Below, piece by piece: positions 24,901 to 31,445 of a stretch of DNA of 36,341 nucleotides. Source of the stretch: a virus. Below the pieces are notes generated by a model. It did not search any database. It was not told the origin of the DNA and saw only the letters and a list, made by a program, of their open reading frames with translations. Every line of letters begins with the position of its first letter. Within the stretch, counting starts at the first letter, position 1. The position numbers and the translations under genes were made by a program. The stretch is taken from positions 1 to 36,341 of IMG/VR virus record IMGVR_UViG_3300030104_003674. One strand, 5' to 3'.

Positions 24901-25423
24901 AGGTGCTGAGTCTTCTATTAATTCAGGCAGTGTAGATAACGTTATAGTAATGGGTTATGACGTGGAATCTGTTGGTGCCAATAACTTTACTTTTGGAAAT
25001 GGTAATACAGATTCTAACATTGCATTCGGCGCAACAACAATAACAACTCCTTCAGACGTAAGACTTAAAGAAGATATTCAAGATGAAACGGTAGGCTTAG
25101 GTTTTATAAATGACCTTAGACCTGTTACATTCCAATGGAAAAAAGAAAAAGATATTCCATCTGATATGAAAGCGCACGTTGCTGACTCTGAGGTCAGGGC
25201 CATGAATGGAAAATATAATCATGGGTTCATAGCACAAGAAGTAAAAGAAGTTATAGACAATCATAACATGAAAGACGGTTTTGACATGTGGTCTGAAGAT
25301 GAGACTGATGGAAGACAACGCGTTGGGCCAGCCGCGCTAATGCCAATCATGGTTAAGGCGGTACAAGAACTATCAACCAAACTAGATGCAGCACTTGCGC
25401 GCATTGAAGAACTAGAAGGATAA
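21938..25423 (+). CDS. Tail fibre with beta-roll repeats and C-terminal S74 chaperone domain
   Basis: 1161 residues. Residues 1-60 form a virion-attachment region (ISEYDATAGNNTDIDSINIA then NNAIRELMAHLKDMDAGTQA). Residues 60-420 are GSI/VDN-rich beta repeats (VVVDNITIDGTQIDLSSGDL occurs in similar form twice). Residues 430-1020 are left-handed beta-roll repeats of the VAVGxxAL/NTAVGYGAG kind seen in trimeric adhesins. From residue 1039, SDVRLKEDIQ gives the S74 Ser1039-Lys1044 pair, then FIAQEVKEVI and a final coiled coil. S74 domains trimerise the fibre and cut themselves off. The fibre would recognise the host surface. Confidence 0.85.
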   Translation: MAKTKISEYDATAGNNTDIDSINIAEGMAPSNVNNAIRELMAHLKDMDAGTQALTSPQLTSVDINGGSIDGAVIGANSAAAITGTTITGTSLVIGGANINENDFESIDGITAGTVAASKAVIVDTNKDVTGFRNVTLTGELDAGSLDISGDIDVDGTTNLDVVDIDGAVDMASTLAVGGVVTANAGVVVDNITIDGTQIDLSSGDLTIDVAGDIILDADGGDVYFKDAGTTVFQFKSGSNADIYSLVADKDLRIIVNDGGSNVNALVFDASEAGAATFNDKITAAGVVVDNITIDGNDISTTNTNGALTITPNGTGDLQVNSDKIKVRATEGESAAIMLAADEQDDAGDAWQIIANTDNTFAIQNDISGASDVTHFSITPNATVANSTAAFIGNITVANALTFSGDLISSTSGTSNFRAGVNAGANIASGGNYNVAVGDEAGNDITTGDYNTFVGYAAADKISTGELNTGLGAFALSADTLGSRSVAVGASALEAQNFTTATTAYNTAVGYGAGQAVTTGINNVLIGGLAGDALTDADNNVAIGQFALSTDTLGSRSVAIGRAALITQNFTTATDAYNTAVGYGAGYSVSTGVQNTIIGGLAGDAMTTANENTIVGYNSGSALTTGLQNTFLGAKTGDASTVGTRNTALGYDALSLDTKGSRSVAVGSNTLANQNFTSTTNVYNTGVGYGAGQEITTGSGNTFIGGLTGDALTVGNDNVALGLNALSADTNGSGSVAIGNVALQDQNFTSATNAYNTAIGRSAGRDITTGLQNTVVGALAGDALTDSDYNIALGYNSLSSDTLGSRSTAIGYSALQAQNFTSATDSYNTAIGFHAGYAVSTGTANTFVGGLSGDATTTGANNTAVGKSALSSVTTASNNTALGNDAAYLLTLGADNVAVGKNALEGDTKGSKTVAIGRSALATQNFTTATDTYNTAVGYYAGNALTTGTLNTTLGGLAGDQITTGVRNICIGYDAGKALTTGSKNILIGAESSINSGSVDNVIVMGYDVESVGANNFTFGNGNTDSNIAFGATTITTPSDVRLKEDIQDETVGLGFINDLRPVTFQWKKEKDIPSDMKAHVADSEVRAMNGKYNHGFIAQEVKEVIDNHNMKDGFDMWSEDETDGRQRVGPAALMPIMVKAVQELSTKLDAALARIEELEG
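23423..24730 (+). repeat. Six-copy DNA and protein repeat in the tail fibre
   Basis: The phrase QNFT..T..YNTAVGYGAG (variants) begins at 23423, 23639, 23957, 24173, 24389 and 24707. Spacings are 216, 318, 216, 216 and 318 bases, that is 72 or 106 residues. The longer spacing equals the shorter plus one 34-residue module. The DNA is also nearly repeated, for example TTAGGAAGTAGGTCT occurs three times. Recent duplication or slippage is likely. Confidence 0.85.
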
Positions 25424-25427
25424 AAAA

Positions 25428-25697
25428 ATGGCAAGAGAAGCAGATCAAATAGCACAAGATTACTCAGCAATGTTGGGCAGTGTAAGTGTCATAACAGAAG
25501 TTATAGCGACACACGATAAAGGTAATTCAGCAACAAGTGAAGATTTCTGTAGTGATATGACAACAGCAGAAAAGAAAGAGCGTGTCGCTAGAAGTAAAGG
25601 TTACTTAGATCACATGAAAGCGTTAGATGATTGGGGTAGTGAAGACATGACTCCGGTAACCAATGCTATCAATGCGGCTACAACATTTATAGGATAA
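25428..25697 (+). CDS. 89-residue protein of unknown function after the fibre
   Basis: Starts MAREADQIAQDYSAMLGSVS close behind the fibre stop, and holds MTTAEKKERVARSKGYLDHM followed by a C-terminal segment NAINAATTFIG. Helical and soluble. Proteins of this kind, following tail fibres in marine phages, have no assigned role; chaperone or fibre accessory is possible but unproven. Confidence 0.6.
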   Translation: MAREADQIAQDYSAMLGSVSVITEVIATHDKGNSATSEDFCSDMTTAEKKERVARSKGYLDHMKALDDWGSEDMTPVTNAINAATTFIG

Positions 25698-25722
25698 TTT
25701 AATTACAACAAAGGGAACTAAA

Positions 25723-25968
25723 ATGACTGACAAAAAAACAAAAACCTCAGTTAATAAAACTAAAGTCAATATAAATGATAATGAATATTTTTTTGAAGAC
25801 ATGAGTGAAAAAGCAAAAATGCTACTTCAACATTGTCAAGATTTAGATAGAAAAATTTCTAACATCTCATTCCAGATGGATCAGATGGTGATCGGCAAAG
25901 AAGCTTTTGTTAATCTTTTAGCAAAAGAAGTCGAGACACCCCCTGAAGAAACAGCGAAAGTCAACTAA
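25723..25968 (+). CDS. DUF6447-like small protein
   Basis: 81 residues. The N-terminus is basic (KKTKTSVNKTKVNINDNEYF) and residues 28-65 are a helical pair (MSEKAKMLLQHCQDLDRKIS). The order short beta hairpin INDNEYFFEDMSEKAK plus helices is that of DUF6447, common near tail and lysis genes in marine phages. AAGGGAAC precedes the ATG. Function unknown. Coupled to the next gene by one base. Confidence 0.6.
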   Translation: MTDKKTKTSVNKTKVNINDNEYFFEDMSEKAKMLLQHCQDLDRKISNISFQMDQMVIGKEAFVNLLAKEVETPPEETAKVN

Positions 25969-26213
25969 TGTCAGACCTTAAAATTTCTACGGAGGAACTT
26001 GAAGCTATGCTAGATCGCTCTGCAAAAAGAGCATTGGCAAGCATTGGTCTGACTGATGAAAATGCTGCGAGAGATATCGGCGAAATGAGAGGTTTACTTG
26101 AAGCCTGGAGAGACACCCGAAAGTCAATCTGGAGTACCGTAACTCGCATTACAACTGGTGCAATTTTACTCTTCATCGCTGGAGCAGTTTGGATGCAGTT
26201 CGGTGGTAAATAA
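25968..26213 (+). CDS. DUF6127-like single-span membrane protein
   Basis: 81 residues. The soluble N-terminal part EELEAMLDRSAKRALASIGL, then RDIGEMRGLLEAWRDTRKSI, and a C-terminal transmembrane helix ITTGAILLFIAGAVWMQFGG match DUF6127. This family is often found near lysis genes in alphaproteobacterial phages and is sometimes taken for a holin-like or lysis accessory protein. Orientation would be N-in with a short C-terminal tail. Coupled by TAATG to the next gene. Confidence 0.65.
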   Translation: MSDLKISTEELEAMLDRSAKRALASIGLTDENAARDIGEMRGLLEAWRDTRKSIWSTVTRITTGAILLFIAGAVWMQFGGK

Positions 26214-26818
26214 TGAAAAAACTTATACTTGTAGCAGCCTGGGGCTTTTTAGGTCTGCTGTTTTTATTGGTGGTTGTGCCAATGGTTTTAGCGGAAGGTT
26301 GTGATAGTACAACAAACAGCAATTGCATTGAGACAAACAGCAACACAACTTCTACTGTAAATTCTAATTCAACGTCTGAAACAACAGTTAAGTCTCCACC
26401 GCCTAGCGCAATGGCTCCTAACATCAACACAAGTAACAGCGATCTCTGTACCGTTGGTGTAAGTGGTGCTGTGCAGACGCAAATCTTGGGTATCTCAGCA
26501 GGTAAGACTGTGCGAGACATGAATTGCGAAATGCTGAAAAACGCTAAAACACTGTACGATATGGGCATGCGCGTGGCAGCCGTATCAACTATGTGCCAAG
26601 ATTTACGAATTTGGAAGGCGATGGCAGCAAGCAACACATACTGCCCAATTAACGGAAAAATTGGCGAAGAAGCAAAGAAAGCTTGGGAAGATAACCCCCA
26701 TTTGGTGCCGGGCTATATTGCTGGAAAAAAAGAGCCTTGGAGTAATGATGACAAAAATACTGCAAAAGGCGCTGTTAGCGTCGGTGGTCTGTTGTTGGGG
26801 CTTCTCCTGTTACTCTGA
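26213..26818 (+). CDS. Exported protein of the 26-29 kb cassette
   Basis: 201 residues. An N-terminal hydrophobic helix (LILVAAWGFLGLLFLLVVVP) is followed by an asparagine/serine/threonine-rich low-complexity linker (residues 30-70). A conserved-looking domain follows (CTVGVSGAVQTQILGISAGK; MNCEMLKNAKTLYDMGMRVA; AVSTMCQDLRIWKAMAASNT), then a glycine-leucine C-terminal hydrophobic tail. Cysteines at intervals suggest disulfides outside the cytoplasm. The domain is one I associate with marine phages but whose role is not known. It overlaps the next gene by 71 bases. Confidence 0.65.
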   Translation: MKKLILVAAWGFLGLLFLLVVVPMVLAEGCDSTTNSNCIETNSNTTSTVNSNSTSETTVKSPPPSAMAPNINTSNSDLCTVGVSGAVQTQILGISAGKTVRDMNCEMLKNAKTLYDMGMRVAAVSTMCQDLRIWKAMAASNTYCPINGKIGEEAKKAWEDNPHLVPGYIAGKKEPWSNDDKNTAKGAVSVGGLLLGLLLLL

Positions 26819-27638
26819 CAATATCTTTGGCAATACAGAAAACGCTGCGTCCGAGGCTTACAACTGGACAATGAATAATTTACTGCCAGCCCAGAGTGGC
26901 CTCACGGTAGAGGGCGTGTTTCACCGATATACACTAACTAAAGACCCAACCAAAGATGCAACCGTGTCTATCACCAATAAGAAGGTGGGTAGTGACGAAT
27001 ATATCTACAATTATGTGGACGATTGGAACAAGATACCTGGTGGCACTAAAGTCGCTTATGATGCTGTACCAAGCTTGCTAGGCAACTTGTTTGGCGATGG
27101 TGAAATAAAAGTCAATGGTGATGGGTCGCTATCTGACGTTACAATATTGTATCACTTTAAATATGACCCGTGTGATAATCCTCTAACAAATCCAGAATGT
27201 CCTGGGTTTGACGATGCTATGCTAAAATACTTACTGGATAACAATCTGATTGACAGTGAGCCAGACGTGAATGATCCATTTTATGACGAATGGGTGCAGT
27301 TTCAGTTAGACCAAAAAGCTGAACAAGAAGAAGAACAAGAGTTATCGGAAGAAGAGCTAGAGGAAGAGCCAGAAGAAGAGATTAGCATAGAAGACATGCT
27401 TTCCGTTGCAACTGCTGCTGAACAAATATCCAACCCTGAACAACAAATAGCAATGATGGAACAACTAAGTGCTGCTGGTATGTTAGACGCTTATTCTAAA
27501 ATAACGATTGACGGTGGCGTTTACGAGGAAACAATCGTTCTGGATGGTGGTGAGATTAAAGACAATTACAGAGCTTTTCGAAATTTAAGTCAAGACAAAC
27601 TGCATGATAAAATCGTGCGATCGCAATTTAAGGAGTAA
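26748..27638 (+). CDS. Exported, acidic protein
   Basis: 296 residues from the ATG at 26748, which has GGAG five bases upstream; the open frame extends further 5' but that part lies inside the previous gene. The first 25 residues (MTKILQKALLASVVCCWGFS then CYSD) resemble a signal peptide and possibly a lipobox (GFSC). Residues 150-175 contain DPCDNPLTNPECPGFDDAML. Residues 205-235 are a run of glutamates. The C-terminus has beta segments (ITIDGGVYEETIVLDGGEIK). It may be a periplasmic or surface protein; no named family is certain. Confidence 0.6.
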   Translation: MTKILQKALLASVVCCWGFSCYSDNIFGNTENAASEAYNWTMNNLLPAQSGLTVEGVFHRYTLTKDPTKDATVSITNKKVGSDEYIYNYVDDWNKIPGGTKVAYDAVPSLLGNLFGDGEIKVNGDGSLSDVTILYHFKYDPCDNPLTNPECPGFDDAMLKYLLDNNLIDSEPDVNDPFYDEWVQFQLDQKAEQEEEQELSEEELEEEPEEEISIEDMLSVATAAEQISNPEQQIAMMEQLSAAGMLDAYSKITIDGGVYEETIVLDGGEIKDNYRAFRNLSQDKLHDKIVRSQFKE

Positions 27639-27640
27639 TT

Positions 27641-28135
27641 ATGTATTTCAAAACAATTATAGCTTTAGCACTTTCTGCCAGTGCAGCTTGGGCTGTAAAC
27701 TCACCGATTAACGGTTCGGTGCAGGCCAACTGTTCAATATATACTACTACACCAGGCGAGTATGGAAATCCTAGCCCGTGGAAATTAAGTACAACTGCTG
27801 CTGATGGTGGTGTGGAAGCAATCATACGTGTAGATATAGCTGCTGCTAACTACTACAAAACAAAGTTTACACACCCAAACAGTTTTAGCTCATCACCTAC
27901 CTTAAACGATGCCGTGGCATGGACTGGAAGCACAACAGTAAGTTCACACTCTGTATCAGGCATGTCAGCTTATGAAGCAGCTAAAGTCGTTGTAAACAAC
28001 ACAACAACATTTAACATGACGTTGGCTGGCTCAACTTGGTTTAAGGTAGCGTCAACAGCTAGTTATGGTTCAACGAAAGCATTACCAGCAGGCAATTACA
28101 CGGCAATGATCGTAGCGGAATGTATCGCCAAATAG
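27641..28135 (+). CDS. Exported beta-sandwich protein, pilin-subunit-like
   Basis: 164 residues with a clear signal peptide (MYFKTIIALALSASAAWA, cut after AWA). The mature part is all beta: NCSIYTTTPGEYGNPSPWKL, a hydrophobic middle with VEAIIRVDIAAANYYKTKFT, and a final strand LPAGNYTAMIVAECIAK. One cysteine near the N-terminus and one near the C-terminus could form a disulfide closing an immunoglobulin-like fold, as in fimbrial or spore-coat U subunits. AAGGAG lies six bases before the ATG. The next gene encodes a chaperone-like protein, which fits a subunit-chaperone pair, but this is inference. Confidence 0.6.
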   Translation: MYFKTIIALALSASAAWAVNSPINGSVQANCSIYTTTPGEYGNPSPWKLSTTAADGGVEAIIRVDIAAANYYKTKFTHPNSFSSSPTLNDAVAWTGSTTVSSHSVSGMSAYEAAKVVVNNTTTFNMTLAGSTWFKVASTASYGSTKALPAGNYTAMIVAECIAK

Positions 28136-28494
28136 CACTTATCTTTATGTTGCTGGGCTTTCAGGCTCAAGCACATGAGATGACACCTGCTTATCCAAAA
28201 TTTAAACAATCATATATCGACGGTGTGTCAGTTACAAAGATGTCGTTATTTAACAGACGTAGCGATGCTTCTTATTACGAGATTGGTGTGTTCAGCAAAG
28301 ATTGGAAAGAAGTTCCATTTGCATCAACGCAAAAGGTTATAAAAGTTAAGTACACTAAAAGATACCCGTTTGACGTTTATGTGAGAAACTCAGATTTAGA
28401 GAACGTGCAGTATATCTGTACTATTTCAAAAATCCTAAAAAGGGCAGAGCAAATAAGTCAAGTATCGTCTAGGATTTGTTCTAAAGTTAAATGA
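28120..28494 (+). CDS. Exported immunoglobulin-like protein, possible chaperone
   Basis: 124 residues with a short signal peptide (MYRQIALIFMLLGFQAQAHE, cut after QAQA). The mature part (KMSLFNRRSDASYYEIGVFS, then DWKEVPFASTQKVIKVKYT) runs like the N-terminal domain of PapD-type chaperones: strand, loop, strand, basic segment and closing strand DVYVRNSDLENVQYICTISK. Only one domain is present, where PapD has two. Two cysteines could form a disulfide. It overlaps the upstream subunit-like gene by 16 bases, implying coupled synthesis. Similarity is from pattern only. Confidence 0.5.
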   Translation: MYRQIALIFMLLGFQAQAHEMTPAYPKFKQSYIDGVSVTKMSLFNRRSDASYYEIGVFSKDWKEVPFASTQKVIKVKYTKRYPFDVYVRNSDLENVQYICTISKILKRAEQISQVSSRICSKVK

Positions 28495-28901
28495 AATTAT
28501 GGTTATTTATTATAATTGTTATGCTTGTGACAGGGTGTAGTATCGTGAGTGTATTTGCTGACAGCACAAGCAACTCACTAAGCCTATCCCTGCCCAACGG
28601 TGGATCAAACTATCAGTCAGATAGTTTTAGAGCTGGTGACTTGGATTGCAGTAATGCCATTGGTTCAGCGACCAACATTGAATTTGGTGTGACCAGCATT
28701 ATCCAGGGTGGTACGATTAGCAGCGACCGAGTTGGCGATATTGGCGTTTACAGCCGTATCACAATCCCATTGGGCGCCAGAACAAAGAACCGCATAGATT
28801 GCAACAGATTGTATGAACTTGAGCTTCAAAAGAAGCAACTCGAAGTGCTGAAATTACAGCAAGAAATAAACCAGTTGAAAAACTTGGCGTTTGAGAATTG
28901 A
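28491..28901 (+). CDS. Exported protein or lipoprotein with coiled-coil tail
   Basis: 136 residues. The N-terminus MKLWLFIIIVMLVTGCSIVS holds a lipobox (VTGC), or alternatively cleavage after VFA. The middle is beta-rich (SLSLSLPNGGSNYQSDSFRA; then GVYSRITIPLGARTKNR) with a pair of cysteines. The last 35 residues are a coiled coil (LYELELQKKQLEVLKLQQEI). This layout occurs in marine phage genomes next to the other exported genes. It starts on an ATGA overlap. Role unknown; it may anchor or multimerise the exported set. Confidence 0.6.
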   Translation: MKLWLFIIIVMLVTGCSIVSVFADSTSNSLSLSLPNGGSNYQSDSFRAGDLDCSNAIGSATNIEFGVTSIIQGGTISSDRVGDIGVYSRITIPLGARTKNRIDCNRLYELELQKKQLEVLKLQQEINQLKNLAFEN

Positions 28902-28908
28902 GGTAACG

Positions 28909-29451
28909 ATGGCGGAGATCGAGTACAAAGGTATCAAGCTAGGTGGATCAAAACTCATTTTACTTATACCTCTTTGCGGTACACTTATTGGTGGCTTGTG
29001 GGGCGGCTTTGAGGTTTATCAGCGTTACCTTCAGATGGAAAAAAAGATACAGAGCTACACAGCGCCAAATCTCACTGGCATAAATCAATCTCTTGCTGTG
29101 CTGGAAACAGACAGTGAAGCCTTAAAACAGGTCGTCAGAGAGCAGGTCAACGCGCTAAAAGAAATCGTCAGCCAACTGCAAACAGATGTTTACGATATTA
29201 AGTTAGAGTTAAAGCAAGACTTAACCAAGATGTCTGACCGGATTGAAGTGCAGCTTAATAAGCAAGCTGACAACTTAGATCAACAAGAGACACGCAATCG
29301 AGATAACGTGAAAATTGTACGCGGTATTATATCTGCCTTTGAAATTAGAATAGACGCCAAGGTAGACCGATTAGATCAAAAGATTGATACATTAGAAGCA
29401 GATCTTGATGATAAAATCAGGATGGCTTTGAGCAACCCCCTCAACAACTAG
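28909..29451 (+). CDS. Membrane-anchored coiled-coil protein
   Basis: 180 residues from the ATG at 28909 (GAGGT upstream). Residues 13-35 form a transmembrane helix (LILLIPLCGTLIGGLWGGFE). Residues 50-175 are one long coiled coil (LKQVVREQVNALKEIVSQLQ; RLDQKIDTLEADLDDKIRMA). Such proteins can span the periplasm, so a spanin-like or virion role is possible. It is the last gene before the lysis set and the last of the exported run. Confidence 0.6.
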   Translation: MAEIEYKGIKLGGSKLILLIPLCGTLIGGLWGGFEVYQRYLQMEKKIQSYTAPNLTGINQSLAVLETDSEALKQVVREQVNALKEIVSQLQTDVYDIKLELKQDLTKMSDRIEVQLNKQADNLDQQETRNRDNVKIVRGIISAFEIRIDAKVDRLDQKIDTLEADLDDKIRMALSNPLNN

Positions 29452-29460
29452 GATATTACA

Positions 29461-29703
29461 ATGATTACACCAGAACGACTTTCTGCGTGGCGAATTGTGC
29501 CGCGTTTACTGATCCTTTGTTACATGCTTGTTTTTTATCAGACAACGCAGTGGTTTATGGCAATGCCCGACCCGAATAATGCCCAGGCTGGATTTGTGTC
29601 TGTCATCGTTGGTGCAGGTGCAGCGTGGTTCGGGATTTACGTTAACGGCACACGTTCAAGTGTCAGTGTCACTCAGAAAACCGAAGTAAAGGACAAAGTA
29701 TGA
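29461..29703 (+). CDS. Two-span small membrane protein, holin candidate
   Basis: 80 residues. Hydrophobic helices at about 15-33 (LLILCYMLVFYQTTQWFMAM) and 42-60 (AGFVSVIVGAGAAWFGIYVN), with a charged, serine-rich tail (SVSVTQKTEVKDKV). Small two-helix proteins beside an endolysin are often holins (class II). A second, larger membrane protein follows after the mini-protein, so which one forms the lesion is open. Its stop overlaps the start of the cysteine-repeat peptide. Confidence 0.6.
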   Translation: MITPERLSAWRIVPRLLILCYMLVFYQTTQWFMAMPDPNNAQAGFVSVIVGAGAAWFGIYVNGTRSSVSVTQKTEVKDKV

Positions 29704-29792
29704 TGACCTGTAAATGCAGAGAGAAATGTATCTGTCAGGATACCTGTGCGTGTGTTGACCAATGTATCTGCAAGCGAAGAAAGGGTAAGTGA
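29700..29792 (+). CDS. 30-residue cysteine-repeat mini-protein (CxC repeated every six residues)
   Basis: Short reading frame read directly from the sequence: after MMT come CKCREK, CICQDT, CACVDQ and CIC, then KRRKGK. Eight of 30 residues are cysteine, arranged as four CxC pairs exactly six residues apart. It overlaps the holin candidate's stop (ATGA) and its own TGA overlaps the ATG of the next gene (TGATG), so it is coupled on both sides. The regular CxC pattern suggests metal binding, as in metallothionein-like peptides; a disulfide-rich toxin is less likely because there is no export signal. Expression is not proven by sequence. Confidence 0.6.
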   Translation: MMTCKCREKCICQDTCACVDQCICKRRKGK

Positions 29793-30256
29793 TGCTGTCA
29801 CTGCTAGGAGCCGCATTAGGATTTGGTACGTCTGTACTACCAAGTGTCATTGATTTATTTCAACAACGTCAGAAAGATGCACAAGAGCTTAAAATGCTTG
29901 AGGCCAAGGGCAAGTACGCGGCAGAATTATCTTCTCTGAAGCTAAATGAACTTAATACTAAAGCAGATATTGCAGAGGCCGAAGGCATATATAAAAGTAT
30001 GGCGGCAGCAAATGCTAAATCAGGCTTTGCGGCAGCTTTGAGCGGTTCTGTACGCCCTGTAATAACATATCTATTCGTTGGTTTCTTTTTATTGGTTAAA
30101 ATAACGACCTTGATGTATGCGATGAATAACGGTGCAGACTTTAAAGATGCTCTTAATGAGGTGTACTCGGACGACGTAAATTTACTCTTTACAAGCATAA
30201 TTTCATTTTGGTTTGGGAGCCGCCAGTTTGCTAAACTGAGGAATAACGCAAAATGA
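29792..30256 (+). CDS. Holin-like membrane protein
   Basis: 154 residues from the ATG at 29792 (the GTG one codon earlier is less likely, since the ATG overlaps the preceding stop). A hydrophobic N-terminal segment (LLGAALGFGTSVLPSVIDLF) is followed by a charged helix (QRQKDAQELKMLEAKGKYAA). Two strong transmembrane helices come at residues 90-110 (VITYLFVGFFLLVKITTLMY) and 130-145 (LLFTSIISFWFGSRQFAKLR). This matches a holin family of proteobacterial phages. It is directly coupled (ATGA) to the muramidase. Confidence 0.7.
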   Translation: MLSLLGAALGFGTSVLPSVIDLFQQRQKDAQELKMLEAKGKYAAELSSLKLNELNTKADIAEAEGIYKSMAAANAKSGFAAALSGSVRPVITYLFVGFFLLVKITTLMYAMNNGADFKDALNEVYSDDVNLLFTSIISFWFGSRQFAKLRNNAK

Positions 30257-30771
30257 GAAACAACTTTGACCAGTGTATGAAATGGGTGCTGCACCACGAG
30301 GGCGGTTTTGTAAATCATCCTGATGACCCAGGTGGAATAACTAATCATGGTGTTACTAAAAAAGTATATGAAGAGTGGGTTGAACGTGAAGTGTCTGAAC
30401 AAGAGATGCGTGACTTAACGCATGAAGATGTAGCCCCAATATACAAAAAGAATTACTGGGATAGGCTTCGGGCAGACGATCTTCCTTCTGGCGTTGATTT
30501 TTGCACTTTCGATTGGGGTGTGAATAGCGGAACAAGCAGATCAGCAAAAGCACTACAACGTATGGTGGGTGTTACTGCTGACGGCGGTATTGGCCCTGTC
30601 ACACTGCAAGCTGTGGCAAACCATGAACCGCAAGACTTAATTGAGCAAATGCACTATGTACGAGATCAGTTCTACCGCTCTCTGTCCACGTTTGGCACGT
30701 TTGGCAATGGCTGGACGCGACGCAACAATGAAACAAAAGATCAAGCGCTGAGTTTAATGAGGGTGGAATGA
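30253..30771 (+). CDS. Endolysin: GH108 N-acetylmuramidase with peptidoglycan-binding C-terminus
   Basis: 172 residues. The N-terminal catalytic domain has the family motif EGGFVNHPDDPGGITNHGVT (catalytic Glu16). Residues 100-165 form a peptidoglycan-binding type 3 domain (LQRMVGVTADGGIGPVTLQA). The enzyme cuts the glycan backbone of peptidoglycan. No signal peptide is seen, so release depends on the holin. All neighbours are coupled by ATGA overlaps, making a holin-endolysin unit. Confidence 0.9.
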   Translation: MRNNFDQCMKWVLHHEGGFVNHPDDPGGITNHGVTKKVYEEWVEREVSEQEMRDLTHEDVAPIYKKNYWDRLRADDLPSGVDFCTFDWGVNSGTSRSAKALQRMVGVTADGGIGPVTLQAVANHEPQDLIEQMHYVRDQFYRSLSTFGTFGNGWTRRNNETKDQALSLMRVE

Positions 30772-30965
30772 TGAGAAAAGCTTTTACCGAGGAGCAACTA
30801 GCGCACATGTTTATGGTCGCAGACAAGGTTGTTGATCGGGCTAACAGAAATATTCCTGTAGATCGTTGGGCGACGACAGACGAAATGAAAGATTTTGTAT
30901 TGGCATACGAATGGATGCGAGTAGCGACTATATCTTTGACCAACGCAATTACTGAAGACGGATAA
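30768..30965 (+). CDS. 65-residue protein of unknown function
   Basis: MMRKAFTEEQLAHMFMVADK and a C-terminal helix VLAYEWMRVATISLTNAITE. It is soluble, helical, and coupled at both ends. It lies between endolysin and the PD-(D/E)XK gene. No family recognised. Confidence 0.5.
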   Translation: MMRKAFTEEQLAHMFMVADKVVDRANRNIPVDRWATTDEMKDFVLAYEWMRVATISLTNAITEDG

Positions 30966-31345
30966 TGTTTCAAACTGGTCGCACAGGAGAGTATCTTGCT
31001 GCGTTCTTGTTGTCTGACCACTACAATATAGAAAGCTCGATTGTGACAACAACGGGCGATGATTTATGGTGCAAGCTTCCAGATGGGCGATTAGTAAAGA
31101 TCCAGGTTAAAACTGCCTCTGCACCCATAAAAGGCAGAAACAAGTATTTCTTTCAAACCTCCACACTAAAGACCAGCGACTTCTATTGCTTTGTCTCTCT
31201 TGATAAACAATTTTTTTTAATGAAGCCCATTAAGTGGTTGCGTAAACGTGAAGGCGTTCGATTTTCGCCAAGCCAGTTTACTTTAGAAAAAATGCACCAA
31301 AGCGTAAAAGAGTGCCTAAGCATCAAGCCTACAAATTGTTCCTAA
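30965..31345 (+). CDS. PD-(D/E)XK-fold nuclease-like protein, variant active site
   Basis: 126 residues. The motif order E9 (TGEYLA), D33 (GDDLWCKLPDGR), then Q47-x-K49 in KIQVKT follows the small PD-(D/E)XK endonuclease family (PF11645-like), with glutamine in place of the second acidic residue, as occurs in several QxK subfamilies. It is likely to bind and possibly cut DNA. A role in resolving or in host DNA degradation is possible. It is the last gene before the attachment site. Confidence 0.65.
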   Translation: MFQTGRTGEYLAAFLLSDHYNIESSIVTTTGDDLWCKLPDGRLVKIQVKTASAPIKGRNKYFFQTSTLKTSDFYCFVSLDKQFFLMKPIKWLRKREGVRFSPSQFTLEKMHQSVKECLSIKPTNCS

Positions 31346-31445
31346 GATCAATAGTTTTGAGGAACTTGGAAAAAATTGTTCCTGGTGGCTTGACAATGAA
31401 TCTCACACTAAATAACGTAAGTAATTGATAGAGTGAGATAAAAGA

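Noticed and set aside
29869-30402. 177-codon minus-strand frame over the holin and endolysin genes
   Set aside because: It lies opposite two well-supported coupled genes and lacks its own ribosome site.
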